DNA of 64,000 bases from an uncultured Gemmiger sp. (lineage in GTDB: Bacteria > Bacillota > Clostridia > Oscillospirales > Ruminococcaceae). Numbering within the stretch: the stretch's first letter is position 1; each line of letters begins with the position of its first letter. The translations under genes and the position numbers were made by a program. Positions 16,537 through 25,513 of this stretch are shown piece by piece. The notes below the pieces were generated by a model. The model saw nothing but the letters and a program-made list of their open reading frames with translations. It searched no databases and was not told the DNA's origin. Where the stretch lies: the NCBI GenBank assembly GCA_944386225.1, contig CALXAH010000004.1, forward strand, positions 95,439 to 159,438, in the 5' to 3' direction.

Positions 16537-16938
16537 TTAATAGACAAACTTTTTTTGCAGCAGGTAGTTGACGAAAAACAGCAGCACATCCACCGGGATC
16601 TTGGCGGCCAGCCGGGGCAGCTGGGGCAAAACGTGTATGGTGGCAGCCACCAGCAGGGCGCTGCACAGGGTTTTGCCCACGGTGATGCCGGTGTACAGCC
16701 CGGCGGACCGGGTGTAGGAAGCCTTGCTCTCGAACACAAGGAAATAGTTGATCAGGTAATTGACCAGCGAGGACAGCACCCGGGCCGCCACGGTGGCCGC
16801 CAGGATGGCCGCGCCGGTGGGGATCACGCTTTCCAGCAGGCGGCAGAAAACCGCAAAGGCGGCCAGATCCGCCCCGGAGGAGAGCAGCGAGGAAACGGTG
16901 AACCGGCCGAAACGCCGGGCCGAAGCCTGTTCGTGCAT
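16537..16938 (-). CDS. GtrA-like membrane protein
   Basis: This 133-aa protein has four membrane helices: TVSSLLSSGADLAAFAVF, AAILAATVAARVLSSLVNY, LYTGITVGKTLCSALLV and a last helix ending LLQKKFVY. The FGRFTVSS start and the F-x-x-NYL-x-x-KF-V ending are typical of the GtrA family, which helps flip or present polyprenyl-linked sugars for cell-surface glycosylation. The start is the ATG at 16938 with GGAAAGGAG upstream. No glycosyltransferase partner lies nearby. Confidence 0.85.
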   Translation of the reverse strand: MHEQASARRFGRFTVSSLLSSGADLAAFAVFCRLLESVIPTGAAILAATVAARVLSSLVNYLINYFLVFESKASYTRSAGLYTGITVGKTLCSALLVAATIHVLPQLPRLAAKIPVDVLLFFVNYLLQKKFVY

Positions 16939-17055
16939 GGAAAAAACTCCTTTCCGCAAAAAGAACGGCGCGCAAAGCCGCCGTACAAGGGTACTATACC
17001 ACCGCAAAGCCGGAAAAAGCAAGCGCCGGCGGAAATCCGCCGGCGCCTGGCCGTG

Positions 17056-18411
17056 TTACTTGTTCTTTTTGGTGAACCGGGGCAGCACAAAGAAGTACAG
17101 CCCGCCGCCGATGAAGAAGATCACCAGCAGGCTCAGGATACCCCAGCTGGCGCTGGATTTGTCGATGGCGGCCAGCACCGTTTCGGTGGCGGTGGCCCGG
17201 GTCAGCCCCTGGGAGGCCAGCATCGCGTCGGCCGACAGGGCGGTGGTAAAGCCCACCAGCGCCGGGCCCATGATGGCGCTGAACTTGCCGAAGATGTCGT
17301 AGAAGCCGAAGAACTCGCCGCTGCGGGCCTTGTCCGGGATCATCTTGCCGAACATGCTGCGGCTCAGCGCCTGGATGCCGCCCTGGCTGGTGGCCACCAT
17401 CAGCGCCATGACCCAGAACTGCCACACGCTGTCCAGGAAGAAGGCGAAGATGGTCACCGCCACGTAGACGCAGATGCCCGCGCCGATCATGGTGCGCGCG
17501 CCGAACTTCTCGCTCAGGCGGATGTACAGCAGGCAGAAGGGCAGGCCCAGGATCTGCACCATCAGCAGCGCCAGCATCATCTCGGTGGTGCCCAGGCCCA
17601 GGGTGCTGCCGTAGCTGGTGGACATGTGGATGATTGTGTTCACGCCGTCGATGTAGAAGAAGTAGGCGATCAGGAAAACAAACATGGCCTTGTTGGCCCA
17701 GATATCCCGCACGGTGCCGCCCAGGCTGCGCAGGGTGCGGCCCACCGCGCCCTTTTCGCCCTCGCACCAGCTTTTCTGGTGCACGTTGCGCAGCAGGGGG
17801 ATGCTGAACACCAGCCACCACACGCCGGTAAAGCCGAACGCGAAGGACAGGCAGGTGGTCATGGGAACGCCCACCAGGTTCATCACCAGGAAGATCACCA
17901 GCGGAATGGTGGAGCCGCCGATGTAGCCCATGCCGTAGCCCATGGTGGACACCTTGTCCATCCGTTCCTCGGTGGTCACGTCGTTCAGGAAGCTGTCATA
18001 GTACAGGTTGGCGGCGGCAAAACCGATGGTGCTGATGATGTACAGCGCCAGCACCGCCAGACCCACCGTCTCGGCGGTTTCCGGCTGCAGGAAATCCATC
18101 TGCGGGGTCACCGCCATGAACAGGCAGCTGATCACGCCCACCAGCATGAAGCCGGTGAACAGCTTTTTGCGCATGCCCTTGAAGTCGCCGAAGGCGCCCA
18201 GAACCGGGGCCAGCAGGGCCACCACCGCCATGGCGATGCTGGTGGCGTAGCCCCAGGTGCTCAGGCCGCTGGCCGCGTCGGCCATATAGCTGGCCACCGT
18301 GTTGTAGAAGATGGGAAGGATGGTCACCACGATGACCGAGTGGGCGCTGTTGGCCCAGTCGTACATCATCCAGCTTTTTTCTTCCCGGGTATATCCGCTC
18401 AAAAGTTTCAT
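17056..18411 (-). CDS. MFS transporter, UMF1/Atg22-like family
   Basis: This 451-aa membrane protein has about 12 helices. The start SGYTREEKSWMMYDWANSA matches the UMF1 family signature (YDWANSA), and FLNDVTT with VSTMGYGMGYIGG is the conserved loop of these transporters. Relatives in yeast export amino acids from the vacuole; bacterial substrates are uncertain. The start is the ATG at 18411 after AGGGGG; longer upstream frames lack a binding site. It ends about 45 bases before the promoter region of the GtrA gene. Confidence 0.87.
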   Translation of the reverse strand: MKLLSGYTREEKSWMMYDWANSAHSVIVVTILPIFYNTVASYMADAASGLSTWGYATSIAMAVVALLAPVLGAFGDFKGMRKKLFTGFMLVGVISCLFMAVTPQMDFLQPETAETVGLAVLALYIISTIGFAAANLYYDSFLNDVTTEERMDKVSTMGYGMGYIGGSTIPLVIFLVMNLVGVPMTTCLSFAFGFTGVWWLVFSIPLLRNVHQKSWCEGEKGAVGRTLRSLGGTVRDIWANKAMFVFLIAYFFYIDGVNTIIHMSTSYGSTLGLGTTEMMLALLMVQILGLPFCLLYIRLSEKFGARTMIGAGICVYVAVTIFAFFLDSVWQFWVMALMVATSQGGIQALSRSMFGKMIPDKARSGEFFGFYDIFGKFSAIMGPALVGFTTALSADAMLASQGLTRATATETVLAAIDKSSASWGILSLLVIFFIGGGLYFFVLPRFTKKNK

Positions 18412-18538
18412 GCTCGGTTCCCCCTGCAAAAAATTGCGCCCGGCGGGCGCGGAATGGTCCACTTCTTTAAGTGTAGCAAAATATTGCCCCATCCACAATG
18501 CCCGCCGGGCAAAAAATCCGTAAAATCTTTGCAGGGCC

Positions 18539-18973
18539 TCAGCGAAGCCGCGCCGGCGGCTCGTCGCTCACCCGGTACATGGTAAAGGTGCCCTCGGCCA
18601 CCTCCCGGCCGTCCGGGCCGGTCAGCTTCACCTGTTCCACCAGAACGGTGCGGCCCCGGCGCACCGGGGTGGCGGTGGCGGTCACCATATCCCCCGGCTT
18701 CGCCGCCCGCAGAAAATGAAAGGAGGCGTCCAGGGTCACATAGCTGTGCCCGTCCGCCAGCGCCAGCAGACCCGCGCAGGTGTCCGCCAGCGAAAACAAG
18801 AACCCGCCGTGGGCGGTGCCGTGGCAGTTCAGGGCGTTGGGCCCCACCGGGGCCTGCACCACCGCCTGATCCTCCCGGCAGCATACCGCCTGCATGCCGT
18901 TGTGGGTCACAAATCCATTCTCCTGTTCCAGCCGCCGGATCCATTCGCCGGCCGTCTGCTCGTTTGTCTGCAT
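18539..18973 (-). CDS. Hotdog-fold thioesterase (PaaI-like)
   Basis: This 144-aa hotdog protein shows the PaaI/YdiI pattern: NCHGTAHGGFLFSLADTCAG, with the conserved H-G-G followed by the helix carrying the catalytic Asp, then YVTLDASFHFLRAAKPGDMV. Such enzymes hydrolyse acyl- or aryl-CoA thioesters. The start is the ATG at 18973; an AAGG stretch lies upstream. A TGG-TATACT extended -10 occurs on the minus strand around 19034-19042. It has no obvious operon partner. Confidence 0.88.
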   Translation of the reverse strand: MQTNEQTAGEWIRRLEQENGFVTHNGMQAVCCREDQAVVQAPVGPNALNCHGTAHGGFLFSLADTCAGLLALADGHSYVTLDASFHFLRAAKPGDMVTATATPVRRGRTVLVEQVKLTGPDGREVAEGTFTMYRVSDEPPARLR

Positions 18974-19067
18974 ATCGCTCAGCCTTTCCCGCGGCCACCC
19001 GGCCGCGCGTTGTCTGTATCGTTCCACGCAGAGCAGTATACCACGTTTTGCCCGCCGCATCCAGATT

Positions 19068-20816
19068 TCAGCGCAGCTCCCAGCACCAGCCGCCGAAGGC
19101 AGGCAGCGCAAATCCCTCCGGCCCGGGCGCGGGGGCCGGGTTCCCGTCGGCGGTAAACAGCGGCCGGAACGCCGTTCCGCGGCCGGGATACCGCCAGCTG
19201 CAGGCCCGGCTGCCGAAGTTGAACAGAGCCAGCACCCGCTGCCCCCCGCCCCGCCGCTCAAAGGCAAACACGCACCCCCCGCCCCGGCCGCCCTCCAGCC
19301 AGGCAAAGCCCGCCGGGTCCCGGTCAGCGGCCCACAGCGCCGGGCAGCCTTTCCAGAAATGGTGCAGCGCCCGCCGGTACTCCCAAAAGGCCCGGTGTTC
19401 CGGCTGTTCCAGACAATCCCAGTCCTGGGGGCGGGCCGGGTCCCATTCCCGCGCCTGGGCCCATTCGTTGCCCATGAAATCCAGCTTGGCCCCGGGATGG
19501 GCGTACATGTACAGGTACAGCGCCCGCAGCTGGGCCAGCTGTTCCGTGGGGGTGCCGTACATCTTGGTCAGCATGGTGCCCTTGCCGTGCACCGTCTCAT
19601 CGTGGGAAAGGGGCAGCAGATACCGCTCCCCGTAGTGGTAATGCATGGAAAAGGCCAGCAGTTCGCCCCGGCCTGCCCGCTGGTCGGGCGGCAGGCGGAA
19701 ATAGGCCAGCGTGTCGTTCATCCAGCCCAGATCCCATTTTCCGTCAAAGCCCAGCCCGCCCTCCCGGGTGGGGGCGGTGGTGCCGGGCCGGGCGGTGGAG
19801 TCCTCCGCAATCAGCAGCGCCCGGGGAAACCGGGCGTGCAGCCCGTCGGTCAGGCTGCGTGCAAAGGTCAGGCCGGGCCCGTTTTCGCCCCGGGCCGGAT
19901 CTCCCTGCCAGTAGATCAGATGAGACACCGCATCCAGCCGCAGCCCGTCAAAATGAAACTCCTCCAGCCAGTAGCAGGCCGCCGACTGGAGAAAGCTGCG
20001 CACCTCGCCCCGGGCGTGGAAAAAGTTGCAGCTTCCCCACTGGTTATAGCCCACATCCGGGTGGGGGTATTCGTACAGGGCGGTGCCGTCGTAGTTCCAC
20101 AGGGCGTAGTCATTCACCGCAAAGTGCACCGGCACAAAATCCAGCAACACCCCGATGCCTGCCCGGTGGCACCGGTCCACCAGATACCGCAGCCCGTCCG
20201 GGTGGCCGTAGCGGGCGGTGGGGCTGAAAAAGCCGGTGGCCTGGTAGCCCCAGGACTCGTCGCAGGGGTATTCGGTCAGGGGCATCAGTTCCAGATGGGT
20301 GTAGCCCATCTCCTGCAGGTAGGGCACCAGCCGGTCGGCCAGCTGGCCGTAAAAGTACCAGCGGTCGGGGCCCTCCCCTTCCGGCCGGGTCTGCCAGCTG
20401 CCCGCGTGCAGTTCGTAGATGTTCGGCGGCCCGTTCCAGCGGCCCTCCCCTGCCATCCAGGCCTCGTCCCGGAACCGGTACAGGCTGTCGCCCCAGTATA
20501 CCGAGGCGGTGGCGGGCCGCAGTTCCGCACCGAAAGCGTAAGGGTCGGCGTGGTCGGTAACGCCGCCGTCCGGGCGGTGGATGCGGAATTTGTACAGGGA
20601 ACCGGGCGGAACCGTCTCCAGCCGTACTTCCCAGAAATTGCCGTCCCGGATGCGGTGCAGGGGCGTCTCCTGCCAGTCGTTGAATGTGCCGATCAGGCCC
20701 ACCTGTACCGCCGCCGGGGCAAAGGTGCGGAACACCGCGCCCTCCCCTTCCGGGTGCGCGCCCAGAAATTTGTGGGCGGCAAATTCCCAGCCCCCGTAAA
20801 ATGCCGATTCATCCAT
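19068..20816 (-). CDS. glgB: 1,4-alpha-glucan branching enzyme
   Basis: This 582-aa GH13 enzyme moves alpha-1,4 chain segments to alpha-1,6 branch points in glycogen. It begins with a carbohydrate-binding (CBM48-like) module with VQVGLIGTFNDWQ, followed by the catalytic barrel. The nucleophile is D295 (GLRLDAV), the acid/base is E338 (LIAEDS), and the stabilising D406 sits in LSHDETVHGKG, a branching-enzyme signature. At 582 aa it is somewhat shorter than most GlgB. I use the ATG at 20816 preceded by GCGAGGTAAC; a TTG at 20831 is also in frame but overlaps that site. It is divergent from a TetR gene that may control it. No other glycogen genes lie in the window. Confidence 0.9.
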   Translation of the reverse strand: MDESAFYGGWEFAAHKFLGAHPEGEGAVFRTFAPAAVQVGLIGTFNDWQETPLHRIRDGNFWEVRLETVPPGSLYKFRIHRPDGGVTDHADPYAFGAELRPATASVYWGDSLYRFRDEAWMAGEGRWNGPPNIYELHAGSWQTRPEGEGPDRWYFYGQLADRLVPYLQEMGYTHLELMPLTEYPCDESWGYQATGFFSPTARYGHPDGLRYLVDRCHRAGIGVLLDFVPVHFAVNDYALWNYDGTALYEYPHPDVGYNQWGSCNFFHARGEVRSFLQSAACYWLEEFHFDGLRLDAVSHLIYWQGDPARGENGPGLTFARSLTDGLHARFPRALLIAEDSTARPGTTAPTREGGLGFDGKWDLGWMNDTLAYFRLPPDQRAGRGELLAFSMHYHYGERYLLPLSHDETVHGKGTMLTKMYGTPTEQLAQLRALYLYMYAHPGAKLDFMGNEWAQAREWDPARPQDWDCLEQPEHRAFWEYRRALHHFWKGCPALWAADRDPAGFAWLEGGRGGGCVFAFERRGGGQRVLALFNFGSRACSWRYPGRGTAFRPLFTADGNPAPAPGPEGFALPAFGGWCWELR

Positions 20817-20843
20817 CCTGTTACCTCGCAAATAATAGGCAGC

Positions 20844-20942
20844 CGTTGGTTTTCTCTGGTATACTCAAGCATACAGGACAGACGGCGCGGCCGCCACCAG
20901 CAAATCCGCCGAATCGTTGGAAAACCAACGCACCGGCGGATT
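20844..20942. promoter_or_regulatory. Operator-like inverted repeats and hairpin between glgB and tetR
   Basis: CGTTGGTTTTC at 20844-20854 recurs in inverted form, GAAAACCAACG, at 20920-20930. The first copy sits just upstream of a TGG-TATACT extended -10 for the tetR gene (TATACT at 20860-20865). The second is part of a strong hairpin in the tetR leader (outer arms 20903-20911 and 20934-20942, inner arms 20915-20920 and 20925-20930), which ends about 10 bases before the ribosome binding site. Binding by the adjacent TetR protein is inferred. Confidence 0.5.
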
Positions 20943-20962
20943 GGTCGGAAAAAGGAGGAGCC

Positions 20963-21502
20963 ATGGATATTCGAGTGGAAAAGACCCGGCGCAGCATCCG
21001 GGATGCGTTTATGCAGCTGCGGGTGCGCAAGGAGCCGGAGGAGATGACCGTCAAGGAGCTGTGCGCGGTGGCCCGGATCAACAAATCCACCTTTTATGTG
21101 TACTACCGGGATCTGTACGACCTGGCCGACCGGCTGGAGACCGAGGCGCTGGCCAGGGTGGCCGGCAGCCTGCCCGCGCCGGAACGGATGCTGCAGGAGC
21201 CGGAGTGGTTCCTGCGCTGGCTGTACGAGGCCTACGCCCGGCAGAGCAGCGAGCTGGAACTGCTGTTTTCCGGCCAGCGCAGCGGCCGTCTGGCGGAAAA
21301 GCTGACCGCCGAGATCAAGCGGGTGTTCTTCGACGCCCGCCCCGACCTGCGGGAGGATGCCCGGGTCAACGTGCTGCTCAGCTACAGCGTCTATGGCTGC
21401 TACTACGCGTTCCGGGAGAACCGCCGCTTTGGCGAGGAGGCGGTGATGCGGGCGCTGCAGACCATCGTGGCCGCCACCATCCCGCCGGGATTCCCCTGCT
21501 GA
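20963..21502 (+). CDS. TetR/AcrR family transcriptional regulator
   Basis: This 179-aa regulator has an N-terminal helix-turn-helix with TRRSIRDAFMQLRVRKEPEE followed by MTVKELCAVARINKSTFYVYY, where STFYVYY is the recognition helix typical of the family. The C-terminal ligand domain resembles TetR_C group members that follow dihydroxyacetone-kinase regulators. The start is the ATG at 20963 after AAAGGAGGAG. It is transcribed away from glgB, and inverted repeats between the two genes suggest autoregulation or control of glgB. Confidence 0.88.
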   Translation: MDIRVEKTRRSIRDAFMQLRVRKEPEEMTVKELCAVARINKSTFYVYYRDLYDLADRLETEALARVAGSLPAPERMLQEPEWFLRWLYEAYARQSSELELLFSGQRSGRLAEKLTAEIKRVFFDARPDLREDARVNVLLSYSVYGCYYAFRENRRFGEEAVMRALQTIVAATIPPGFPC

Positions 21503-21510
21503 GAAAAAAC

Positions 21511-21541
21511 AAAGCCGGTGCGCATTCCGCGCACCGGCTTT
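21511..21541. terminator. Bidirectional terminator
   Basis: A perfect 13-bp hairpin (arms 21511-21523 and 21529-21541, loop ATTCC) with A-rich left flank lies between the convergent tetR gene and hydrogenase operon. Confidence 0.9.
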
Positions 21542-21561
21542 GCTGTGTAGGATCGGATAAA

Positions 21562-23313
21562 TCAGAACCGCCGCTCCCGCACCGCGTAGGTGGTGTGCAG
21601 GATGTGGTGGGCCTTTTCGCTGCCGGGCTCGCCCAGGTACTCGGCATAGACCTTCTTCACCAGCGGGTTCTCATGGCTCTTGCGCAGGCCCATAGCGGCG
21701 TCCTCGTCGTAGAGGGCCTTGGCGCGCAGGGCTTTCAGATCCACAAAGTTCCGCACGCTGGCGGGCTGGGTGGGCTGGCCGCCGCCGTTCACGCAGCCGC
21801 CGGGGCAGGCCATGACCTCGATGAAGTCATACTGCTTTTCGCCCTTGCGCACCGCGTCCAGCACCTTGCCGGCGTTGGCGGTGCCGCTGACCACGCAGAC
21901 CCGCACGGTCAGGCCCGCCACCTCGTAGGTGGCTTCCTTCACGCCCTCGGTGCCGCGCACGTCGGCAAACTCCAGCTTGTCCAGGGGCTGGCCGGTCAGA
22001 GTCTCCACGGCAGTGCGCAGCGCCGCCTCCATCACGCCGCCGGTGGCGCCGAAGATATGGCCCGCGCCGCTGGCTTCGCCCATGGCGGGATCAAACTCCT
22101 CATCCGGCAGGTCGGCAAACCGCAGGCCGGCCCGGCGGATCATGCTGGCCAGTTCCCGGGTGGTCAGGGCCACGTCCACATCGGGGATGCCCTCGCCCGC
22201 GGCGCTCTGGCCGTCGCGGCCCACCTCAAACTTCTTGGCGGTGCAGGGCATGATGGACACGCAGAAGATGCTGGCCGGATCCAGGCCCATCTTCTCGGCG
22301 TAGTAGGTCTTGCTCAGCGCGCCGAACATCTGCTGCGGGCTCTTGCAGCTGGACAGGTTGGGGATGAAATCCGGGTGGAAGGTCTCGCAGTACTTGACCC
22401 AGCCCGGGCTGCAGCTGGTGATCAGGGGCAGCGGGCCGCCCTCCTTTACCCGGTGCAGGAACTCGGTGGCCTCCTCCATGATGGTCATGTCGGCGGCAAA
22501 GTCGGTGTCGAACACCCCGTCAAAGCCCAGGCGGCGCAGCGCGGCCACCATCTTGCCCTGTACGTTGGTGCCGATGGGCATGCCGAAGCACTCGCCCAGG
22601 GTGGCGCGCACGCTGGGAGCGGTCTGCACGATCACATGCTTGCGGGGATCGCTCAAAGCGTCCCACACCTTGCCGGTCTCGTCCTTCTCGTGCAGCGCGC
22701 CGGTGGGGCAGACCACGATGCACTGGCCGCAGCTGATGCAGGTGCTCTCGTCCAGCGGGGCTTCAAAGGCGCAGCCGATGTGGGTGGCAAAGCCGCGCTC
22801 CAGCGCGTTGATCACGCCCACGCCCTGGTTCTTGGCACAGGCGGCCACGCAGCGGCGGCACAGGATGCACTTGGAGTTGTCCCGGGTCATGTGGGCGGCG
22901 GAGTCGTCCACGGTGCGCTCGGGCATCTCGCCCTCAAAGGCGTTGGTGCGGTCCACGCCGTATTCACGGCACAGCCGCTGCAGCTCGCAGTCGCCGCTGC
23001 GGGCGCAGGCCAGGCAGTCCTGGTTATGGGTGCTCAGCACCAGCTCCAGGTTGGTCTTGCGGGCGGCCTGTACCTTGGGGGTGTTGGTGAATACCTCCAT
23101 CCCTTCCGCCACCGGGTAGACGCAGGCGGTGGCCAGGGCGCGGGCGCCCTTGACCTCCACCACGCAGATGCGGCAGGCGCCGATCTCGTTGATGTCCTTC
23201 AGGTAGCACAGGGTGGGGATCTCGATGCCGGCGGCGTGGGCGGCCTCCAGAATGGTGGAGCCCGCCGGCGCCTGGCAGGGGATGTTGTTGATTTTCAGAT
23301 TGACCATTTCCAT
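21562..23313 (-). CDS. hndD: NAD(P)H-linked [FeFe] hydrogenase catalytic subunit
   Basis: This 583-aa subunit evolves or takes up H2 at its H-cluster. In order: a [2Fe-2S] domain (residues 1-77), a His-Cys [4Fe-4S] segment (CLACARSGDCELQ), two [4Fe-4S] motifs (CILCRRCVAAC, CISCGQCIVVCP), the H-cluster domain and the small-subunit tail. H-cluster motifs are L1 TSCSPGW (C301, S302), L2 MPCTAKKFE and L3 EVMACPGGCVNGGGQP. L1 has Ser where TSCCPGW is the textbook form; I believe this is a recurring variant in HndD-type enzymes. It is the last gene of the operon, with the flavoprotein (HndC-like) and the [2Fe-2S] subunits upstream. Such enzymes commonly bifurcate electrons between NAD(P)H and ferredoxin. 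Confidence 0.95.
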   Translation of the reverse strand: MEMVNLKINNIPCQAPAGSTILEAAHAAGIEIPTLCYLKDINEIGACRICVVEVKGARALATACVYPVAEGMEVFTNTPKVQAARKTNLELVLSTHNQDCLACARSGDCELQRLCREYGVDRTNAFEGEMPERTVDDSAAHMTRDNSKCILCRRCVAACAKNQGVGVINALERGFATHIGCAFEAPLDESTCISCGQCIVVCPTGALHEKDETGKVWDALSDPRKHVIVQTAPSVRATLGECFGMPIGTNVQGKMVAALRRLGFDGVFDTDFAADMTIMEEATEFLHRVKEGGPLPLITSCSPGWVKYCETFHPDFIPNLSSCKSPQQMFGALSKTYYAEKMGLDPASIFCVSIMPCTAKKFEVGRDGQSAAGEGIPDVDVALTTRELASMIRRAGLRFADLPDEEFDPAMGEASGAGHIFGATGGVMEAALRTAVETLTGQPLDKLEFADVRGTEGVKEATYEVAGLTVRVCVVSGTANAGKVLDAVRKGEKQYDFIEVMACPGGCVNGGGQPTQPASVRNFVDLKALRAKALYDEDAAMGLRKSHENPLVKKVYAEYLGEPGSEKAHHILHTTYAVRERRF

Positions 23314-23331
23314 TGTTCGTCCCTTCCTCCT

Positions 23332-25122
23332 TTAGCCCTTGCTGATGGCGCCGAACTTGCACTTCTCGATACAGGCGCCGCACTTGACGCACTTGAGCAC
23401 GTCGATGGAGTGGGGATTCTTCACGCTGCCGCTGATGGCGCCGGCCGGGCAGGTGCGGGCGCACAGGGTACAGCCGCGGCACTTGGTGGGATCGATCTTG
23501 TAGCTGAGCAGAGCCTTGCAGACCCCGGCGGGGCAGCGCTTGTGCTGGATATGCTCGATGTACTCCTCACGGAAATACCGCAGGGTGCTGAGTACCGGGT
23601 TCGGGGCGGTCTGGCCCAGGCCGCACAGGCTGTTGGACTTGATGAAGTCCGCCAGTTCCTCGATGCGGGCCAGATCCTCCATGGTGCCCTTGCCCTCGGT
23701 GATCTTGTTCAGCAGCTCCAGCAGGCGCTTGGTGCCCACACGGCAGGGGGTGCACTTGCCGCAGCTTTCGTCCACGGTGAACTCCAGGAAGAACTTGGCG
23801 ATGTCCACCATGCAGGTGTCCTCGTCCATGACGATCAGGCCGCCGGAACCCATCATGCTGCCGATGGCCACCAGGTTGTCATAGTCGATGGGGGTGTCGA
23901 TCAGGCTGGCCGGGATGCAGCCGCCGGAGGGGCCGCCGGTCTGGGCCGCCTTGAACTTCTTGCCGTTGGGGATACCGCCGCCGATCTCCTCGATGATCTC
24001 CCGCAGGGTGGTGCCCATGGGCACTTCCACAAGGCCGGTGTTCTTGATCTTGCCGCCCAGCGCGAACACCTTGGTGCCCTTGCTCTTCTCGGTGCCCATG
24101 GAGGCAAACCGGTCCGCGCCCTTCAGGATGATCGGCGGGATGTTGGCGTAGGTCTCCACGTTGTTCAGGATGGTGGGCTTGCCGAACAGGCCCTTCACCG
24201 CCGGGAAAGGCGGACGGGGCCGCGGCTCGCCCCGGTTGCCCTCGATGCTGGTCATCAGGGCGGTTTCCTCGCCGCAGACGAAGGCGCCCGCGCCCAGCTT
24301 GATCTCCAGATCAAAGTTGAAGCCGGTGTCAAAGATGTTCTCGCCCAGCAGACCGTACTCACGGGCCTGGTCGATGGCCACCTGCAGCCGGTGCACCGCG
24401 ATGGGGTACTCCGCCCGCACGTAGACGTAGCCCTGGTCCGCGCCGATGGCGTAGGCGGCGATGGCCATGGCCTCGATCACGCTGTGGGGGTCGCCCTCCA
24501 GCACGCTGCGGTCCATGAACGCGCCCGGGTCGCCCTCGTCGGCGTTGCAGCAGACGTATTTCTTCACCTGGCCCCGGTTGCCGGAAGCGAACTTCCACTT
24601 CAGGCCGGTGGGGAACCCGCCGCCGCCGCGGCCGCGCAGGCCGCTGTCCAGGATGCACTGGATGACCTCGTCGGGGGTCATCTCGGTCAGCACCTTGCCC
24701 AGCGCGGCGTAGCCGTCAAAGGCGATGTATTCCTCGATGTTCTCCGGATTGATCACGCCGCAGTTGCGCAGCGCCACCCGCTTTTGCTTGCGGTAGAAGG
24801 CGGTGTCGTCCAGGCTCTTGACCTGGCCGTTCTCCACCGTCTCGTCGTAGAGAAGCCGGGTGACCGGGCGGCCCTTGAGCAGGTGCTCGTTCACGATCTC
24901 GGCCACGTCCTCTTCCTTCACGCGGCTGTAGAAGCTGCCTTCCGGATAGATGACCACGATGGGGCCCAGGGCGCACAGGCCGAAGCAGCCGGTGCGGATC
25001 ACCCGCACCTCCTGGTCCAGCCCGTCGGCGCGGATCTGGTTCTCAAACGCCTCGGCGATCTTGTCGCTGCCCGAAGAGGTGCAGCCGGTGCCGCCGCAGA
25101 CCATTACATGACTTCTGTACAT
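23332..25122 (-). CDS. hndC: Hydrogenase flavoprotein subunit (NuoF-like)
   Basis: This 596-aa subunit carries the NAD(P)H-binding FMN centre of the hydrogenase complex. It has an N-terminal thioredoxin-like [2Fe-2S] domain (CGGTGCTSSG, then TGCFGLCALGP), followed by the NuoF core with GLRGRGGGGFPTGLKW (NAD site) and CNADEGDPGAFMDR (FMN site). The SLBB region and the [4Fe-4S] motif ESCGKCTPCRVGTKR come next, and a C-terminal two-cluster ferredoxin (CRGCTLCARTCP, CVKCGACIEKCK) ends the protein. The layout is that of HndC/HydB. It lies between hndB and hndD with short gaps. Confidence 0.95.
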   Translation of the reverse strand: MYRSHVMVCGGTGCTSSGSDKIAEAFENQIRADGLDQEVRVIRTGCFGLCALGPIVVIYPEGSFYSRVKEEDVAEIVNEHLLKGRPVTRLLYDETVENGQVKSLDDTAFYRKQKRVALRNCGVINPENIEEYIAFDGYAALGKVLTEMTPDEVIQCILDSGLRGRGGGGFPTGLKWKFASGNRGQVKKYVCCNADEGDPGAFMDRSVLEGDPHSVIEAMAIAAYAIGADQGYVYVRAEYPIAVHRLQVAIDQAREYGLLGENIFDTGFNFDLEIKLGAGAFVCGEETALMTSIEGNRGEPRPRPPFPAVKGLFGKPTILNNVETYANIPPIILKGADRFASMGTEKSKGTKVFALGGKIKNTGLVEVPMGTTLREIIEEIGGGIPNGKKFKAAQTGGPSGGCIPASLIDTPIDYDNLVAIGSMMGSGGLIVMDEDTCMVDIAKFFLEFTVDESCGKCTPCRVGTKRLLELLNKITEGKGTMEDLARIEELADFIKSNSLCGLGQTAPNPVLSTLRYFREEYIEHIQHKRCPAGVCKALLSYKIDPTKCRGCTLCARTCPAGAISGSVKNPHSIDVLKCVKCGACIEKCKFGAISKG

Positions 25123-25147
25123 AGTGCTATCTTCCCCCTTTAGTCCG

Positions 25148-25513
25148 TCAGCGGGCCGCGCCGATGGTGTATTCCGCCACCGGGTTGCCGCCCTTCAGGT
25201 GCTGCTGCACGACCCGCTTGACCTTGTCCGGGGTCATCTTTACATAGGTGGTCTTGGCCTGACCGGGCATGTACACCTCCACCACCGGCTCATACTGGCA
25301 GATGCCGATGCAGCCGGTCTGGGTCACCAGCACGTCCAGCCCGGCGGCGGCCACCTCTTCGGTAAAGGCGTTCAGTACCGGGCGCGCGCCCGCGGCAATG
25401 CCGCAGGTGGCCATGCCCACCACCACGCGCACGGCGTCGTGGGCGGCTTCCCGGGTGCTCACGGTCTGCCGCATCTTATCGCGGATGGCGGCCAGTTCCT
25501 GCAAACTCTTCAT
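25148..25513 (-). CDS. hndB: Hydrogenase [2Fe-2S] ferredoxin subunit
   Basis: This 121-aa thioredoxin-like [2Fe-2S] protein has Cys ligands in ATCGIAAGAR and TGCIGICQYEP. It matches HndB, a small electron-transfer subunit of the tetrameric NAD(P)-linked hydrogenase. It begins four bases before the upstream HATPase gene ends, so the two are translationally coupled, and hndC follows 25 bases later. Confidence 0.9.
   Translation of the reverse strand: MKSLQELAAIRDKMRQTVSTREAAHDAVRVVVGMATCGIAAGARPVLNAFTEEVAAAGLDVLVTQTGCIGICQYEPVVEVYMPGQAKTTYVKMTPDKVKRVVQQHLKGGNPVAEYTIGAAR

Noticed and set aside
16526-16975. Extension of the histidine phosphatase into the GtrA gene
   Set aside because: The extra sequence is the out-of-frame shadow of GtrA; the RHA motif begins at the ATG at 16525 behind GGGAGG.
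20917-25143. A 1,408-codon open frame on the plus strand opposite the hydrogenase genes
   Set aside because: It is antisense to four well-recognised subunits; high GC content in third codon positions keeps the opposite strand free of stops. The product is low-complexity and matches nothing.
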